A stretch of 64,000 nt of DNA, taken from the IMG/VR virus record IMGVR_UViG_3300028393_000062, positions 1-64,000 of that record; one strand, given 5' to 3'. The notes beneath the pieces are model-generated. The model saw only the letters and a program-made list of their open reading frames with translations, searched no databases and had not been told where the DNA came from. Both the position numbers and the translations under genes were made by a program. The stretch is from a virus. Positions 9,401-18,800 of this stretch are shown here, piece by piece (positions within the stretch are counted from its first letter, which is position 1; every line of letters starts with the position of its first letter).

Positions 9401-11269
9401 TGTACCATTATTGTTAAAACTTAAACCTTGCGGACTAGTATCTTCAGCTGTAATATATTGTCTAGAATATACCACGGTACTGGTATTAACAACGTATGGT
9501 GTGGATAAGGTATATTGATATACCCTACGTACCGTAGTACCTATCACATAAAAATTTCCACCAGTATTATCATAAGCACAGGCAGTAGGAGTGGCTTCAG
9601 CTGCTGGAATTCCTTGATCGCCAATGGCAAATCTTATTGAACTTACTAGAGTGGCACTAGAAGGATCCCAAGGTGTTGCCAATGTAAAATAATAAGCCCT
9701 ATCTTCACTAGCGGCGCTGCCAACAGTGGCATTGGCTACAGCAGTATTACCAACAGTGACCATGCTGGTGCCGTCTGGGCTAAATGTAATTCCAGCAACG
9801 GCTGTATCAACTGCGGCCAGTGAGTAGGTTGTACCTGATGTAACTGATCCAGTTAATGTCCAAGGTGTGCCTAACGTCCATTGAAAAATAGCATTAGTTG
9901 ATATACCAAACATTTTGGTACCATCTGGCTTAAAGAAAATGTCTTGATTAGTGACAGTTGATGTATAGGTTGACGTACTATCATATACCCAAGCTGCTAC
10001 TGTATCTGAACTGGCAGAAATATTAGTTCGTTGAATATAGTGATTACCGCTATATAAATCTCCCCCAATACCAACACCACCTACAACTTGTAACGCACCT
10101 GAGTTGGTTGAAGTTGCCGAAGTTGTCCCTGATAATGTTAATGTGTTATTATAAGTAGGAGCATTTATACCGTTACTTACTAATATATTGCCAGCAGTGC
10201 CTGTACTTACAAATGATGTTATACCTGGAGAACTTTGATAATGTAGTTGTCCAGGAGTTCCACTTGCAATATTTGATGCTGTTGTAATGCTACCAGAAAA
10301 TGTTCCAGATATTGTACCACCAACAGTTAAATTACCGCCAATGCCTGCGCCGCCCGTAACAGTTAATGCACCTGTAGTAGTGCTACCAGAATTTGTGCTG
10401 GCAGCAATATTTAAAGAATTGGCAAAATAACTGTTACCAGTTACACCAATACCGCCTTGTTGTATTACTAAAGCAGCATTTCCAGCACTGGTTGGGGCAA
10501 AGTAATTATTGACGACAGTGCCTTGATTAACTGCCGCGCTACTATTTTGATTTAACGTTACTGTTGGAAAGAATAATAAATTTTGAGTCTGTGTATTTGC
10601 CGCAATTGCACTACTTAAAGTAACTGTTGGCACAAATGTTAATGCTGTGCCAGTTGATACGTTAGTGCTTGTATTGCTGATAGTTACTGATATGTTTGCA
10701 GTAATACCAGTAACATAAGTACCAGTAACAACTCCTGAACCTATAACAATTTGATTAACTGCAACGTTTGTAGTTGTGCCTATGTACAAAGTATTAGTAC
10801 CAATAGACGAGCCAGTAGAATTATAAGTTACTGGCAGGCCCGTATTACTGATACTAGATACCAAAGTACCATAGGTAATACCAGTGCCACCAACACCAAA
10901 ACTTGTTGACAGTCCATAAGTTGAAGTTAATGCAACTAAAGTTGATGCTGTTGTGGCGGTATATGTTGGTTGATAAGTTGAAAATCCTGCAACAAAACTG
11001 GTTACAGTAGTGTTGGCAGCAATATTGGATCCAATGATCAAACCACCAGTGCTTAGGTTAGCAGGAACTTGTGTCAAATATAATACTGTGCCAGCAGAGG
11101 ATTGTGAATAACCAATAGTTAATGGCGCAACTAGACCTGCGATACTGGCGGTATTGCCAACGTTTATAAGTCCAATATTAATGCCATCAGAATTTTGATA
11201 GGCCATTGTGCCCAAATCAGCGTTGCTGGGCAATTGATAAGGTTCTTGGCCTACTAACTTATATGTCAT
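6494..11269 (-). CDS. Large modular tail fibre protein
   Basis: A 1591-residue fibre. It starts MTYKLVGQEPYQLPSNADLG and carries six recognisable copies of the locus-wide module GALxVxGGxGIGGxLxxGG, spread from about residue 310 to near the C-terminus. The N-terminal third is rich in V, T, S, N and G and beta-like. The middle (about residues 400-700) holds repeated phrases (FSPDGTSMVTVG, FNNNGTRMYILG, DVTTAVYYDKFFVG) like beta-propeller blades. The C-terminus has two similar blocks (FVNGISLSATAGDYTANG; FQNGILQMPTTYSATNG). Only one Cys was noticed, in contrast to the 1-3235 protein. The 11283-11597 gene is 13 bp upstream in the same transcript direction. The assignment as a fibre is firm; specificity cannot be read. 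Confidence 0.8.
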   Translation of the reverse strand: MTYKLVGQEPYQLPSNADLGTMAYQNSDGINIGLINVGNTASIAGLVAPLTIGYSQSSAGTVLYLTQVPANLSTGGLIIGSNIAANTTVTSFVAGFSTYQPTYTATTASTLVALTSTYGLSTSFGVGGTGITYGTLVSSISNTGLPVTYNSTGSSIGTNTLYIGTTTNVAVNQIVIGSGVVTGTYVTGITANISVTISNTSTNVSTGTALTFVPTVTLSSAIAANTQTQNLLFFPTVTLNQNSSAAVNQGTVVNNYFAPTSAGNAALVIQQGGIGVTGNSYFANSLNIAASTNSGSTTTGALTVTGGAGIGGNLTVGGTISGTFSGSITTASNIASGTPGQLHYQSSPGITSFVSTGTAGNILVSNGINAPTYNNTLTLSGTTSATSTNSGALQVVGGVGIGGDLYSGNHYIQRTNISASSDTVAAWVYDSTSTYTSTVTNQDIFFKPDGTKMFGISTNAIFQWTLGTPWTLTGSVTSGTTYSLAAVDTAVAGITFSPDGTSMVTVGNTAVANATVGSAASEDRAYYFTLATPWDPSSATLVSSIRFAIGDQGIPAAEATPTACAYDNTGGNFYVIGTTVRRVYQYTLSTPYVVNTSTVVYSRQYITAEDTSPQGLSFNNNGTRMYILGATNDSVSEYRLSTPWDVTTAVYYDKFFVGLQNGSMLGLYINNTATNYAFMVGSTAIYRYSTNTQASFVNPETSASNIILNGLVRVKGATNILYTDYDIYAGRNITTYNNTINVGQSGAAASLFTGLSTGALSFYTGQSSGALSVGGTAATGNITIGQSTAAQAVGIASGATASASTKTVNIGTNGTTGSTTNINIGPVLGSGTTTVNNGITLGSTSNNPILMSGNYTQSTPGFIVATGTLVGTTTTNNIYAFNYQHTLAPVSTATIANYYGQLFLPTLTNTATYGTMYGAFARIDMSAAATSGTVTSWYGFSSENPGRNAAADVRFTNHFGFRASDPSSITATNVYGFASQIPATSGVNKWNIYSSGTAPNYFSGSVGINTTVFNYGEKLAVNGGQTISGIFTSTNTTDSQSTNSGALQVVGGVGIGGSLFVGGTVTSTNHIVTGSANASSTNSGALQVIGGAGINGGLFVGGIVTATAFVGALTGTATTATNIAGGATGSILMQTAAGATAFIPLGTNGYVLTAGINTATWQAVSGLSAGTSTNANNVLTTQQISAGSYYPVFVSANNATGVYMPEYTTSTFLVNPGTQVVTVQNLQAQGTATVLSTLASTGSVQNNALYVAGGVGIGQSLYVTGPAVFNNSVTFSGTTTYVLSTNTVYTDNILELHYPSTGTVWTVDDGKDIGLRFHYYSAGDQNAALVLANDSKYLEWYGSGIEDSTSTIKGSYGTFKTGGIILTSTASSTSTLTGALTVAGGVGIGGNLYAANIYTNGSQLLPTTIQTFISSANSTTFAISGGYVVGQQQVFVNGISLSATAGDYTANGSTIVLSTPRNSGDVVQVVSQQGYAVSAQRAYIFNQYTSNGTTTTFATNYNTATVQVFQNGILQMPTTYSATNGTSIIFGSIPSNGTVIGVVSFNSVSIANAISSSGGTINGTLNVTGNLQVSGVNVKSYATAMAVAMAM

Positions 11270-11282
11270 ATCCTATTCTCTA

Positions 11283-11597
11283 TTATGCCCAAACTCTATG
11301 TGGCGTTGCTGGAGCACTAATTAATGGTAATGCTGCCTGTTGTTGTTCTGTTAAATTACCACGTATATTGGCGTGAAAGCCTTCTATTGGATGATACTCA
11401 GGAAATGAAAATCCATTGTTGTCTAAGGTCATATTTCCTGTAGGTTTATAAATTGTACCAATGATATCCAACGCAATACCTTTTGGAACATTGAAAGTAC
11501 TATTGTCAGGATTATTTACGGTCATTGCTAGATCCAAATTTAACAATAATTCCCATAGTGTTTTTTCATCTGTTGTTTTTAAATAATAATCGTTCAT
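11283..11597 (-). CDS. Small conserved protein between fibre genes
   Basis: A 104-residue protein (MNDYYLKTTDEKTLWELL...). The C-terminal part, with FSFPEYHPIEGFHANIRG and the terminus TPHRVWA, resembles small proteins commonly encoded beside tail-fibre genes of many phages. I know of no firm function for that family; a fibre-assembly or minor-virion role is inference. It sits 3 bp after the stop of the 11601-12908 gene and 13 bp before the 6494-11269 fibre, so it is translated within a fibre operon. No membrane segments or cysteines are present. Confidence 0.65.
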   Translation of the reverse strand: MNDYYLKTTDEKTLWELLLNLDLAMTVNNPDNSTFNVPKGIALDIIGTIYKPTGNMTLDNNGFSFPEYHPIEGFHANIRGNLTEQQQAALPLISAPATPHRVWA

Positions 11598-11600
11598 ATT

Positions 11601-12908
11601 TTAACTCGTTATAGTTTGTAATTGTGCGTCTGCCAACTTTTGTGGCCAGTAGATAAATCTTTTTATGTGGCCATTAATGCCACCGTTTCCGTTGGGTAAT
11701 GCACCGAGGCCCAATCTATCTAATGTAGGAAGTCCTGGAATTGAACCACTTTGACTTACGCTTCCGTTAAATGATCCAGATATTGCAGTTTGATTATAAC
11801 CAAAGGCCGCTTTAACAAGTGCTCCGCTAGCAACGTTGGCATTTACTGCGTTTAAGTAAGCTGCGCCTCTCCATACCGCCACCTGTGTGCCGCCAGAGGC
11901 CGTGACGTATATGTACTGGATTGTGTTATTTTGATTGCTGTTAGCATCGCAAAACGCTAGAACACGCGGATAATCTGTCTTAGCGGTGCTATAGGTGTTG
12001 TCTGCTTCAATATAAAAACTTCCCTGTGTGCCATTAAAGAAATTATTATAACTTTGTCCAATTATTGCACAAGTTTCGTTCAGCCTAGATGCTTGCGCTG
12101 AACCAGTAGGAATGAGTGTTGTTGGAAAATAGCCAGCTTCAAATTGGGCGCCCCAAAGATACACACTGCCAGTGCCAGCACCGTAAGTTCCTATATAAAA
12201 TGTTCCACCATTTGATGCTGTTGAAAATGTTCGCGTAACACTGCATCTATACCATCCATTAGGGTATGGAGTAATGACTGAAGTGTTACCTGTAGCATTG
12301 GCAGTAATTTGTCCAGTTGCTAGATTAAATGTAGTTTGAAAATACGAAGGACTAGTAATATAATCAGGTATTTCAAAAACCAAAGTGCTTGTGGTGCCTG
12401 CTTTACCAAATATGCTTTTTGTGTAAGTTGTTCCAGATGAAGCAACGGCAAACGTACCATTTAAATAAGAATTTGTTGTTCCATTTGCATTGACATAAGA
12501 TGCTGTTTGGTATCCGTCAGGAGATATTGCTGCATTATCGATCACAGTATCCAACCCCCCAGATTTTCCCCAAAGGGAAAATGCCGATGAATTAGTATAA
12601 AGATTAGTACGAAATTCTTCTATTAATAATCCCTTGCATTGCCCAGTTATAGGATCATAATCAAACCTAGGTTGATTAGATGGGGAATAAGAAATATAAC
12701 CATTTGCACCAACAAATGTGGCGCTACTTGCACGGGAAAAAGATATTCTAGAATCTAATGATGTAGATCTAGTGAAGTTTAAATCAAGGGAAGGTTTGGC
12801 AGTTGTACGTGCTACACTAGTTGTCACTAAATTACTAGCCAAAGATATGGTTGCGGTACTTTGTACCACAATGCCATTCTTGACTATAAAGTCATTCTGG
12901 TTTGCCAT
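11601..12908 (-). CDS. Tail fibre/adhesin with one ligand-binding-like beta module
   Basis: A 435-residue protein. The N-terminal motif DFIVKNGIVVQSTATI (about residues 6-21) is shared with two neighbouring fibre genes. The rest is one beta-rich module beginning LDLNFTRSTSLDSRISFSRA and including PRFDYDPITGQCKGLLIEE and RTNLYTNS, ending with FIYWPQKLADAQLQ. This module type recurs in phage tail proteins and looks like a jelly-roll/CBM-type domain, so carbohydrate binding is likely but inferred. It is a paralogue of both halves of the 12959-15721 protein. A consensus late box abuts the preceding stop codon (12951-12958), and a palindrome (12926-12939) lies in the leader before AAAGGGA and the ATG. 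Confidence 0.75.
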   Translation of the reverse strand: MANQNDFIVKNGIVVQSTATISLASNLVTTSVARTTAKPSLDLNFTRSTSLDSRISFSRASSATFVGANGYISYSPSNQPRFDYDPITGQCKGLLIEEFRTNLYTNSSAFSLWGKSGGLDTVIDNAAISPDGYQTASYVNANGTTNSYLNGTFAVASSGTTYTKSIFGKAGTTSTLVFEIPDYITSPSYFQTTFNLATGQITANATGNTSVITPYPNGWYRCSVTRTFSTASNGGTFYIGTYGAGTGSVYLWGAQFEAGYFPTTLIPTGSAQASRLNETCAIIGQSYNNFFNGTQGSFYIEADNTYSTAKTDYPRVLAFCDANSNQNNTIQYIYVTASGGTQVAVWRGAAYLNAVNANVASGALVKAAFGYNQTAISGSFNGSVSQSGSIPGLPTLDRLGLGALPNGNGGINGHIKRFIYWPQKLADAQLQTITS

Positions 12909-12925
12909 CTCGCTTCCCTTTCCAC

Positions 12926-12939
12926 GTAACGGCCGTTAC
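12926..12939. promoter_or_regulatory. 14-bp perfect palindrome in a 5' leader
   Basis: The sequence gtaacggccgttac is a perfect inverted repeat between the late box at 12951-12958 and the ATG at 12908. It could be a dimer-binding site, or a short hairpin in the leader of the adhesin gene next to its Shine-Dalgarno sequence. Nothing in the sequence shows which. Confidence 0.45.
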
Positions 12940-12950
12940 ATTGTATTGTT

Positions 12951-12958
12951 TATTTATA
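12951..12958 (-). promoter_or_regulatory. T4-type late promoter box TATAAATA
   Basis: An exact TATAAATA on the minus strand, placed directly next to the stop codon of the upstream gene (12959) and 42 bp before the ATG at 12908. Confidence 0.65.
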
Positions 12959-15721
12959 TTAAATTACGGTAAGCGATTGTGTTACAGTGTTTGCCAACTG
13001 TTCAGGATAATATACAATTCGTCTAATGTGGCCGCACCAAGCAGCATCGCCATTGCCTATTCTTAAGTTATCGACAAGTTTTGGCAGTATTGTGGCTGTG
13101 CCAGTTGCTGAATTTGTATAATTTAAGGACGACATTTGGTTGCCACTACTATAAGATAGTGCAAATTTAAATGTAGTATTGGTAGTAATATTTCCAACTA
13201 GAGGTTCAAATCTTGAAACATAAGAGTCATCTGCAATTTTAGGATACGCAGAATTTCCTACTCGGTAAAATCCAATTTTTTGACCATATGCTTGTGATAT
13301 AGACACTGGCCATCTATAAAGAACTGGGGTTTCAGATACGACCGAGGCTGCATCTGCTTCTAGGTATAATGTTCCTTGATTAATATTAACCCAACTATTA
13401 AAGTTTGGTCCACTCATTGTTGCTAGATCTAATATCCTTGTTGCGGTAGCAGATCCTGTAGGGATATAACTTGTTACAAAATTTCCTTGCTCAATTTGTG
13501 CGCCCCAAACATGAATAGTGGAAGTATTAGTTTGATCCGCTATAAAATATGCACTATAAGTACCACCCAATACGTTAGTAAATGTTGTGCTGAATCTTTG
13601 CCAATTAGAAGTCAAATTTCCAGTATAATTTATTACTGACCTTACTGTTGTGGTTGTTGTAGAAGTATTAGAATATGCAATAGATAATATAGTTCCAGAC
13701 GGCGGAACTGTTCCTGAGTCTAATCTTGCCCAAACACTGGCTGTATAAACTGTGCTAGAAGAATAAGTAATACTCCTTGCCAGATATTCGTTGCCGCCGC
13801 TGCCATTTCCAGTGACGCTGGCAGCAGTAGAGGATCCGTCTGGTGCAATTGCTGTTCCTATGTATGTGCTGTTAACCCCATAACTCCATAAACTTGGTGT
13901 CATTTGACCAGAATAAATTGCTAAATTAGTTCGTTGTTCTTCCATCAACAATCCCAAACAAGTACCTGTGCTGGTAGTACTGTAATCAAATCTTGGAACG
14001 TTGTTGCCGACATATTTTATATAACCATCAGGTCCAATTAATGTTGCTCCGCTGGCACGATTAAATTGTATTCTTGGATCTAATACACCACGTAAGAAAT
14101 TCAAATTAAGACTAGGCTGCTGTGTTGGTCGAGTTAAGTTAGTAATATATAATTTATCTACATCAGGCACTTCTAAATTATTACCAATAACTACACCTTG
14201 TTTAACAACAAAGTTAGCTGTAGATGCCGCACTTGTTTTAATAATAGAAGAACTTGCAAAATCTCGATCAGCAAAAGTAGTTGTAGTAGTCAACGCTTGT
14301 ATTTGGCTAGGAGACAAAGTAGCAGGCCACCATTTGATTTTTCTCACCCAACCGTCCAAATAATAGTTGGGACCACCACCACAATTCTGATTTCCAATTA
14401 ATAAAGTATTACAAGGCTGTAAAAAATTATTGTAAACTATGGTATTGCTAGATGTTGAAATTGCGCCTGTGGTGCCAGGGACAAGGAGTCCATCAGTCAT
14501 ACCGTAAGTAAAATTTGAGTCCCAGGCAATAACTGACCTATAAATTTGCCCTGCGGTTATGTAGGTGCCATTATAGGGCCAAGAATTAACGTTGGAATAG
14601 TTGCTTTGATTTCGGCCAAGGTCGGGTACAGCAGCCGCGTTAGATGAGGCAGCATTGATGCCAATGCCATAACCATTATAGCCAGCAGCAGCAGGATTAG
14701 TGAATCCAGTAACTCCTAATAATCCAGCAAGTGTTGTAGCAGATCCTTGAATTCCCTCCATCCATTCTGCAAATAATGTTCCGTTATTTTGATTCCAAAC
14801 ACTAGTTATGGACTGTCCCGCTATCTTAGCATCGTCATTACTTCTAGTTACTTGAGAAGCAAAAGTTGGAATATAACTAGTACCATAATTTGCTTGCCAA
14901 GTTGTAAACTGTGCAGTTTCCACTTGAGCACCCCACGAATAAATTCCGCTAACCCCGTCACCTGCAAATACAGTATTATTACTGTTATCTACTGGCTGAA
15001 AGGCAAACACATAGCTACCTGTTGTACTACTTGACAATGCAGTAACTGCTATTCTATACCAATTATTTGCGTAAGGCACTATTGAAATAGTAGAACTATT
15101 AAGAACGCTTATTACAGACCCTGTAGATAGATCAATAACTGCACCATAGTTAGTATTAGAAAATGCAGTATTTCCAAAATTCACCTGTGCCCGTGAATAC
15201 CCCCCAGATTTTAACCAAATTGAACCTATATAATAAGTGCTAGTTGTCCCGCTCCAGTTTTTATAAACAATCGAACTACCCAAAGTTGTTGGTTTTAAAA
15301 TAAAAGTTGCAGATTGAGTGCCATCTGGAGCGACAGCAGCATTGGCAGTTGGCAAATAATTGTTAGGTGCGGCGTTCATTGCCCACTGTGTTTGATCCTG
15401 ACTGTAGGAAATAAGATTTGTTCTTTGTTCTTCTATCAACAAACCTCTAATTGTTCCTGTATTAGAGGGACTGTAATCAAATCTAGGTTGATTATTACTA
15501 ACATATTTTATAAAACCATCTGACCCAACATAGGTAGCACCACTTGCTCGAGTAAATGATATTCTAGAATCTAATTGACCGTTTAAGAAATTTAAATTTA
15601 AAGTAGGTTGGCTGGCATTATCGTAAGATATTGTTTGAATATTTTCCAATGTACTAATAGTCGCAGTGTTTCTCACCACAATACTGTTTTTGACTTTGAA
15701 GTCCGTTTGATATGTTGTCAT
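12959..15721 (-). CDS. Tandem-duplicated tail fibre/adhesin (two ligand-binding-like modules)
   Basis: A 920-residue protein that reads as two homologous copies of the 435-residue neighbour joined head to tail. Copy one has DFKVKNSIVVRNTATI at about residues 7-22, then LDSRISFTRASGATYVG, PRFDYSPSNTGTIRGLLIEE and RTNLISYS. Copy two begins near residue 497 with NFVVKQGVVIGN, then LDPRIQFNRASGATLIG, PRFDYSTTSTGTCLGLLMEE and RTNLAIYS. Each half ends with an IKWWPATL or IVYYPEQL phrase. Divergence between the copies is considerable, so the duplication is not recent. Jelly-roll/CBM-like ligand binding is inferred. A late box precedes it (15749-15756), after the terminator of the upstream gene, so it starts its own transcription unit. 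Confidence 0.75.
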   Translation of the reverse strand: MTTYQTDFKVKNSIVVRNTATISTLENIQTISYDNASQPTLNLNFLNGQLDSRISFTRASGATYVGSDGFIKYVSNNQPRFDYSPSNTGTIRGLLIEEQRTNLISYSQDQTQWAMNAAPNNYLPTANAAVAPDGTQSATFILKPTTLGSSIVYKNWSGTTSTYYIGSIWLKSGGYSRAQVNFGNTAFSNTNYGAVIDLSTGSVISVLNSSTISIVPYANNWYRIAVTALSSSTTGSYVFAFQPVDNSNNTVFAGDGVSGIYSWGAQVETAQFTTWQANYGTSYIPTFASQVTRSNDDAKIAGQSITSVWNQNNGTLFAEWMEGIQGSATTLAGLLGVTGFTNPAAAGYNGYGIGINAASSNAAAVPDLGRNQSNYSNVNSWPYNGTYITAGQIYRSVIAWDSNFTYGMTDGLLVPGTTGAISTSSNTIVYNNFLQPCNTLLIGNQNCGGGPNYYLDGWVRKIKWWPATLSPSQIQALTTTTTFADRDFASSSIIKTSAASTANFVVKQGVVIGNNLEVPDVDKLYITNLTRPTQQPSLNLNFLRGVLDPRIQFNRASGATLIGPDGYIKYVGNNVPRFDYSTTSTGTCLGLLMEEQRTNLAIYSGQMTPSLWSYGVNSTYIGTAIAPDGSSTAASVTGNGSGGNEYLARSITYSSSTVYTASVWARLDSGTVPPSGTILSIAYSNTSTTTTTVRSVINYTGNLTSNWQRFSTTFTNVLGGTYSAYFIADQTNTSTIHVWGAQIEQGNFVTSYIPTGSATATRILDLATMSGPNFNSWVNINQGTLYLEADAASVVSETPVLYRWPVSISQAYGQKIGFYRVGNSAYPKIADDSYVSRFEPLVGNITTNTTFKFALSYSSGNQMSSLNYTNSATGTATILPKLVDNLRIGNGDAAWCGHIRRIVYYPEQLANTVTQSLTVI

Positions 15722-15748
15722 TGGATATTATTTGTTTTACCTGTTGAA

Positions 15749-15756
15749 TATTTATT
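15749..15756 (-). promoter_or_regulatory. T4-type late promoter box AATAAATA
   Basis: The minus strand reads AATAAATA 27 bp before the ATG at 15721. It lies just past the intrinsic terminator at 15776-15800, giving a clean boundary between two fibre transcription units. Confidence 0.55.
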
Positions 15757-15775
15757 CGTTTAAAAGACACCGTTA

Positions 15776-15800
15776 AAAAAGGGGCACCTAGCCCCTTTTT
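15776..15800 (-). terminator. Rho-independent terminator
   Basis: A perfect 10-bp stem (aaaaaggggc / gccccttttt) with a 5-nt loop, followed on the minus strand by a T run. It lies 17 bp after the stop codon of the 15817-19569 fibre gene. Confidence 0.9.
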
Positions 15801-15816
15801 GTTGAATAACTTTACG

Positions 15817-18800
15817 TTATGTAGTGATACCTAAACGCGACACTTTAATAGTCATTGCAGTTGCAGCAGGACTTGGAGTAAATGTCAGTGTTACTGTGCC
15901 AACTGTGCTGGTGTTGTTGGCATCAAATGCACCTAATTCGCCTTGGTTAGTACTAATACCATATTGGTTCATATATACGTTTGTCCAATCAGTAAACACT
16001 GTCATTTCTGTAACGTGAACTTTTCCACTGTCAACAATTTGTATAACATATCTAGCAGTTCTATAACTACTGGTTGTCCAGCTATCCAAAGTAACTGTGC
16101 TAGATCCTGCTAGTACGGGACTAGTATAAGTAGCAAACGCAGTATTTCCGCCTGAGAACGTATAAATTGGTGTGCCAGTAGCTGCACTTTGTAATCCAGC
16201 ATAAACAGTTCCACCAACGTTTACTGCTCCAGTTATGCCTGCACCACCAGCAACAATTAATGCACCAGATCCAGTTCCGTTAGATACTGCACCACTATTA
16301 GCAACTAATTGACCGCTGGAAGTTGTAATACCAGAAACAAGTAAGTTGTTAGCGCTTAATTGATTATTGTTTAAGTTATATGTTAATCCAGAAGTTGCAG
16401 TTGTAATACCTGGAGTAAATTGGAATAGAACCTGTTGCGCGGAGAAACCACCAATGTTGGTTGCAGTTGTAGCATTTCCTGCTGTTATGCTACTTGAAGC
16501 TGCCCAGGTTGCAGTAGTTGCCCCAGCAGTCAATACATAACCGCTTGTTCCCAATGGGATAAATCCAGTAACACCAGGACTTACTTGAATTGGAATACTA
16601 CCTGTAGCGCCGCCTGCAACGTTAGTAGCAGTTGTGGCACTGAATGCAAAAGTTGCAGTAGTAGCAACACCAGTTAAGGCACCGTAGAATGTTGTAGCAG
16701 TTACCAAACCGCCAACATATAAACTACCAGCAATACCAGCACCGCCAGAAACTTGTAGTGCGCCAGAATTAGTTGAACTTGCATTAATTGTGCTTGGAAC
16801 GGAAACTACGCCAGTTGCATTTAACACCAAAGTGCTAGTAGTTCCTATACCGCCAGTGTAGAATGTTAAATTACTACCTGTATTAACACTAATACGGCCG
16901 TTGTTAGCAGCATAATCAACTACAATACCACTGGTAAGCGCAGTGACATATGTACCACTTGCATAAAATCCGGCACCAGCAGTAACTGAACCGCCGGCGT
17001 TTACGTTAAGACCAATACCAACACCGCCTGCAACTTGCAATGCACCGCTAGTTGTGTTGGTTGCGTTTGTTGTTCCAGTTAAGACTTGATTGGTAGCAGT
17101 AACTGTCCCGCCAACAACTAATCCCAATCCAATACCAGCACCACCAAAAACTTGCAATGCGCCAGTATTAGTTGAGCTTGCGTTAGTAGTTCCATTAATA
17201 ATATGACTTGTTGAAGTTACAATACCTCCAACATACATACTACCAGCAATACCAGCACCGCCATAAACAACCAGTACACCTGTATTTGTTGAACTTGCTA
17301 TAGTGTTAGCTGGATTGATAGTCATTGCCAACTGGTTAAGCAATACAGTGGCACTTGTAGCCGCAACTACAAACTTGATGTTGGTTCCAGTAGTTGTTGT
17401 TCCAAATGCCAAATCACCGTTACCAGCAACAGCATTTGGTCCAACCATGATATAACCATCATTTGGACTTAATATTTGCCCTAAGCTATATGGTTGAGTG
17501 CCGTCCCAATTGCTATTGGTAATGCCCATGTCAATGTAGCCGTTGTTAGTACCAACGTTATCTGCACTTACTACAACATCAGCACTAGACTTTGTACCAG
17601 TGTTTACGTTTTGAACGTTGACTTCCATGTAACCATTAAAGTTACCTGTAAATTGTGCCATTGTTTGTGCAAATGGTGTATATCCCAATACACCTGCATA
17701 CAATGCGCCATTACCAGTTGCATCGCCATAGAACTGAGCATTTGTACCAGTAAGGTTATTAATAACAACGTTAGTACCAGTAATGTTACCTTGTACGTTT
17801 AAGTTACCAGTGATCCACGTATCACCGGATACCTTTAATGATTTGTCAACACCAACACCACCCTGTACATATAGCGCATTTGCTGAATTAGAGCTTGTAC
17901 TTGCATTTAAACTTGTAATAACTGCGGTGGTAGCTGTTAAGTTTTGTCCAATAGTAACACTACCATTTGGCACGGTTAGTGCAACACCAGTACCAGTAAC
18001 ACTAACGTTAACAAATGTACCAGTTGTACCTTGAATTGTATCTAAACCAATTCCGTCCAAATAAATGTTGCCAGCAACGTTAAGGTTTCCGCCAACCCAC
18101 ATATCTTTAGTTACAGTTGCTCCACCAACAACTGTTAGTGCGCCGCCGCCAGTACTTGTAAAGTTTATAGCATTATTGTTACTATTTGCTACAATGTTTG
18201 TAGCGGTAAATGTAGTACCATTAAAAGTTAAACCAGCACTGAATGTTGTTTGACCAGGATTTGTTTGATACGGAATTTGATCTTTTAAACCAGCAGCAAT
18301 ATTACTTGCTGTACTAGCATTACCTGCACTCAATCCACTTGGTGATGTCCAAACAGGTATACCGCCAACCAAATATAACAATTGACCGTTTGTGCCAGAC
18401 GATACAAATGCCGTCACATTGGCATTAGATTGGTAAACAAGTTGGCCAAGGCCGTTTGTTGTACCACCATATAAATTAGCACCAGTCCCAATTGCGCCTG
18501 CACCTGGGCCACCCAAGTATCCAATGAAATTACTTGCAGTTACTGCGCCGCCGACAAAAGCTCCGCCAGCAACACCAATGCTACCTGCTACTTGCAAGGC
18601 GCCTGTATTAGTAGAACTTGCAGCGGTTGTGGCATTAATTTTTAAACCGTTGGCAGTATACCAGTAGCCCGGAGTTGTTCCGCCATCATATAAGAATGTA
18701 GCATAGGCCTGTGATGTTACTGTATTACCAATTTGTAAACCAGATCCGGACGCTAGTGCGGCACTAGTAGTACCAGACGACAGTGTTAATACATTATCAA

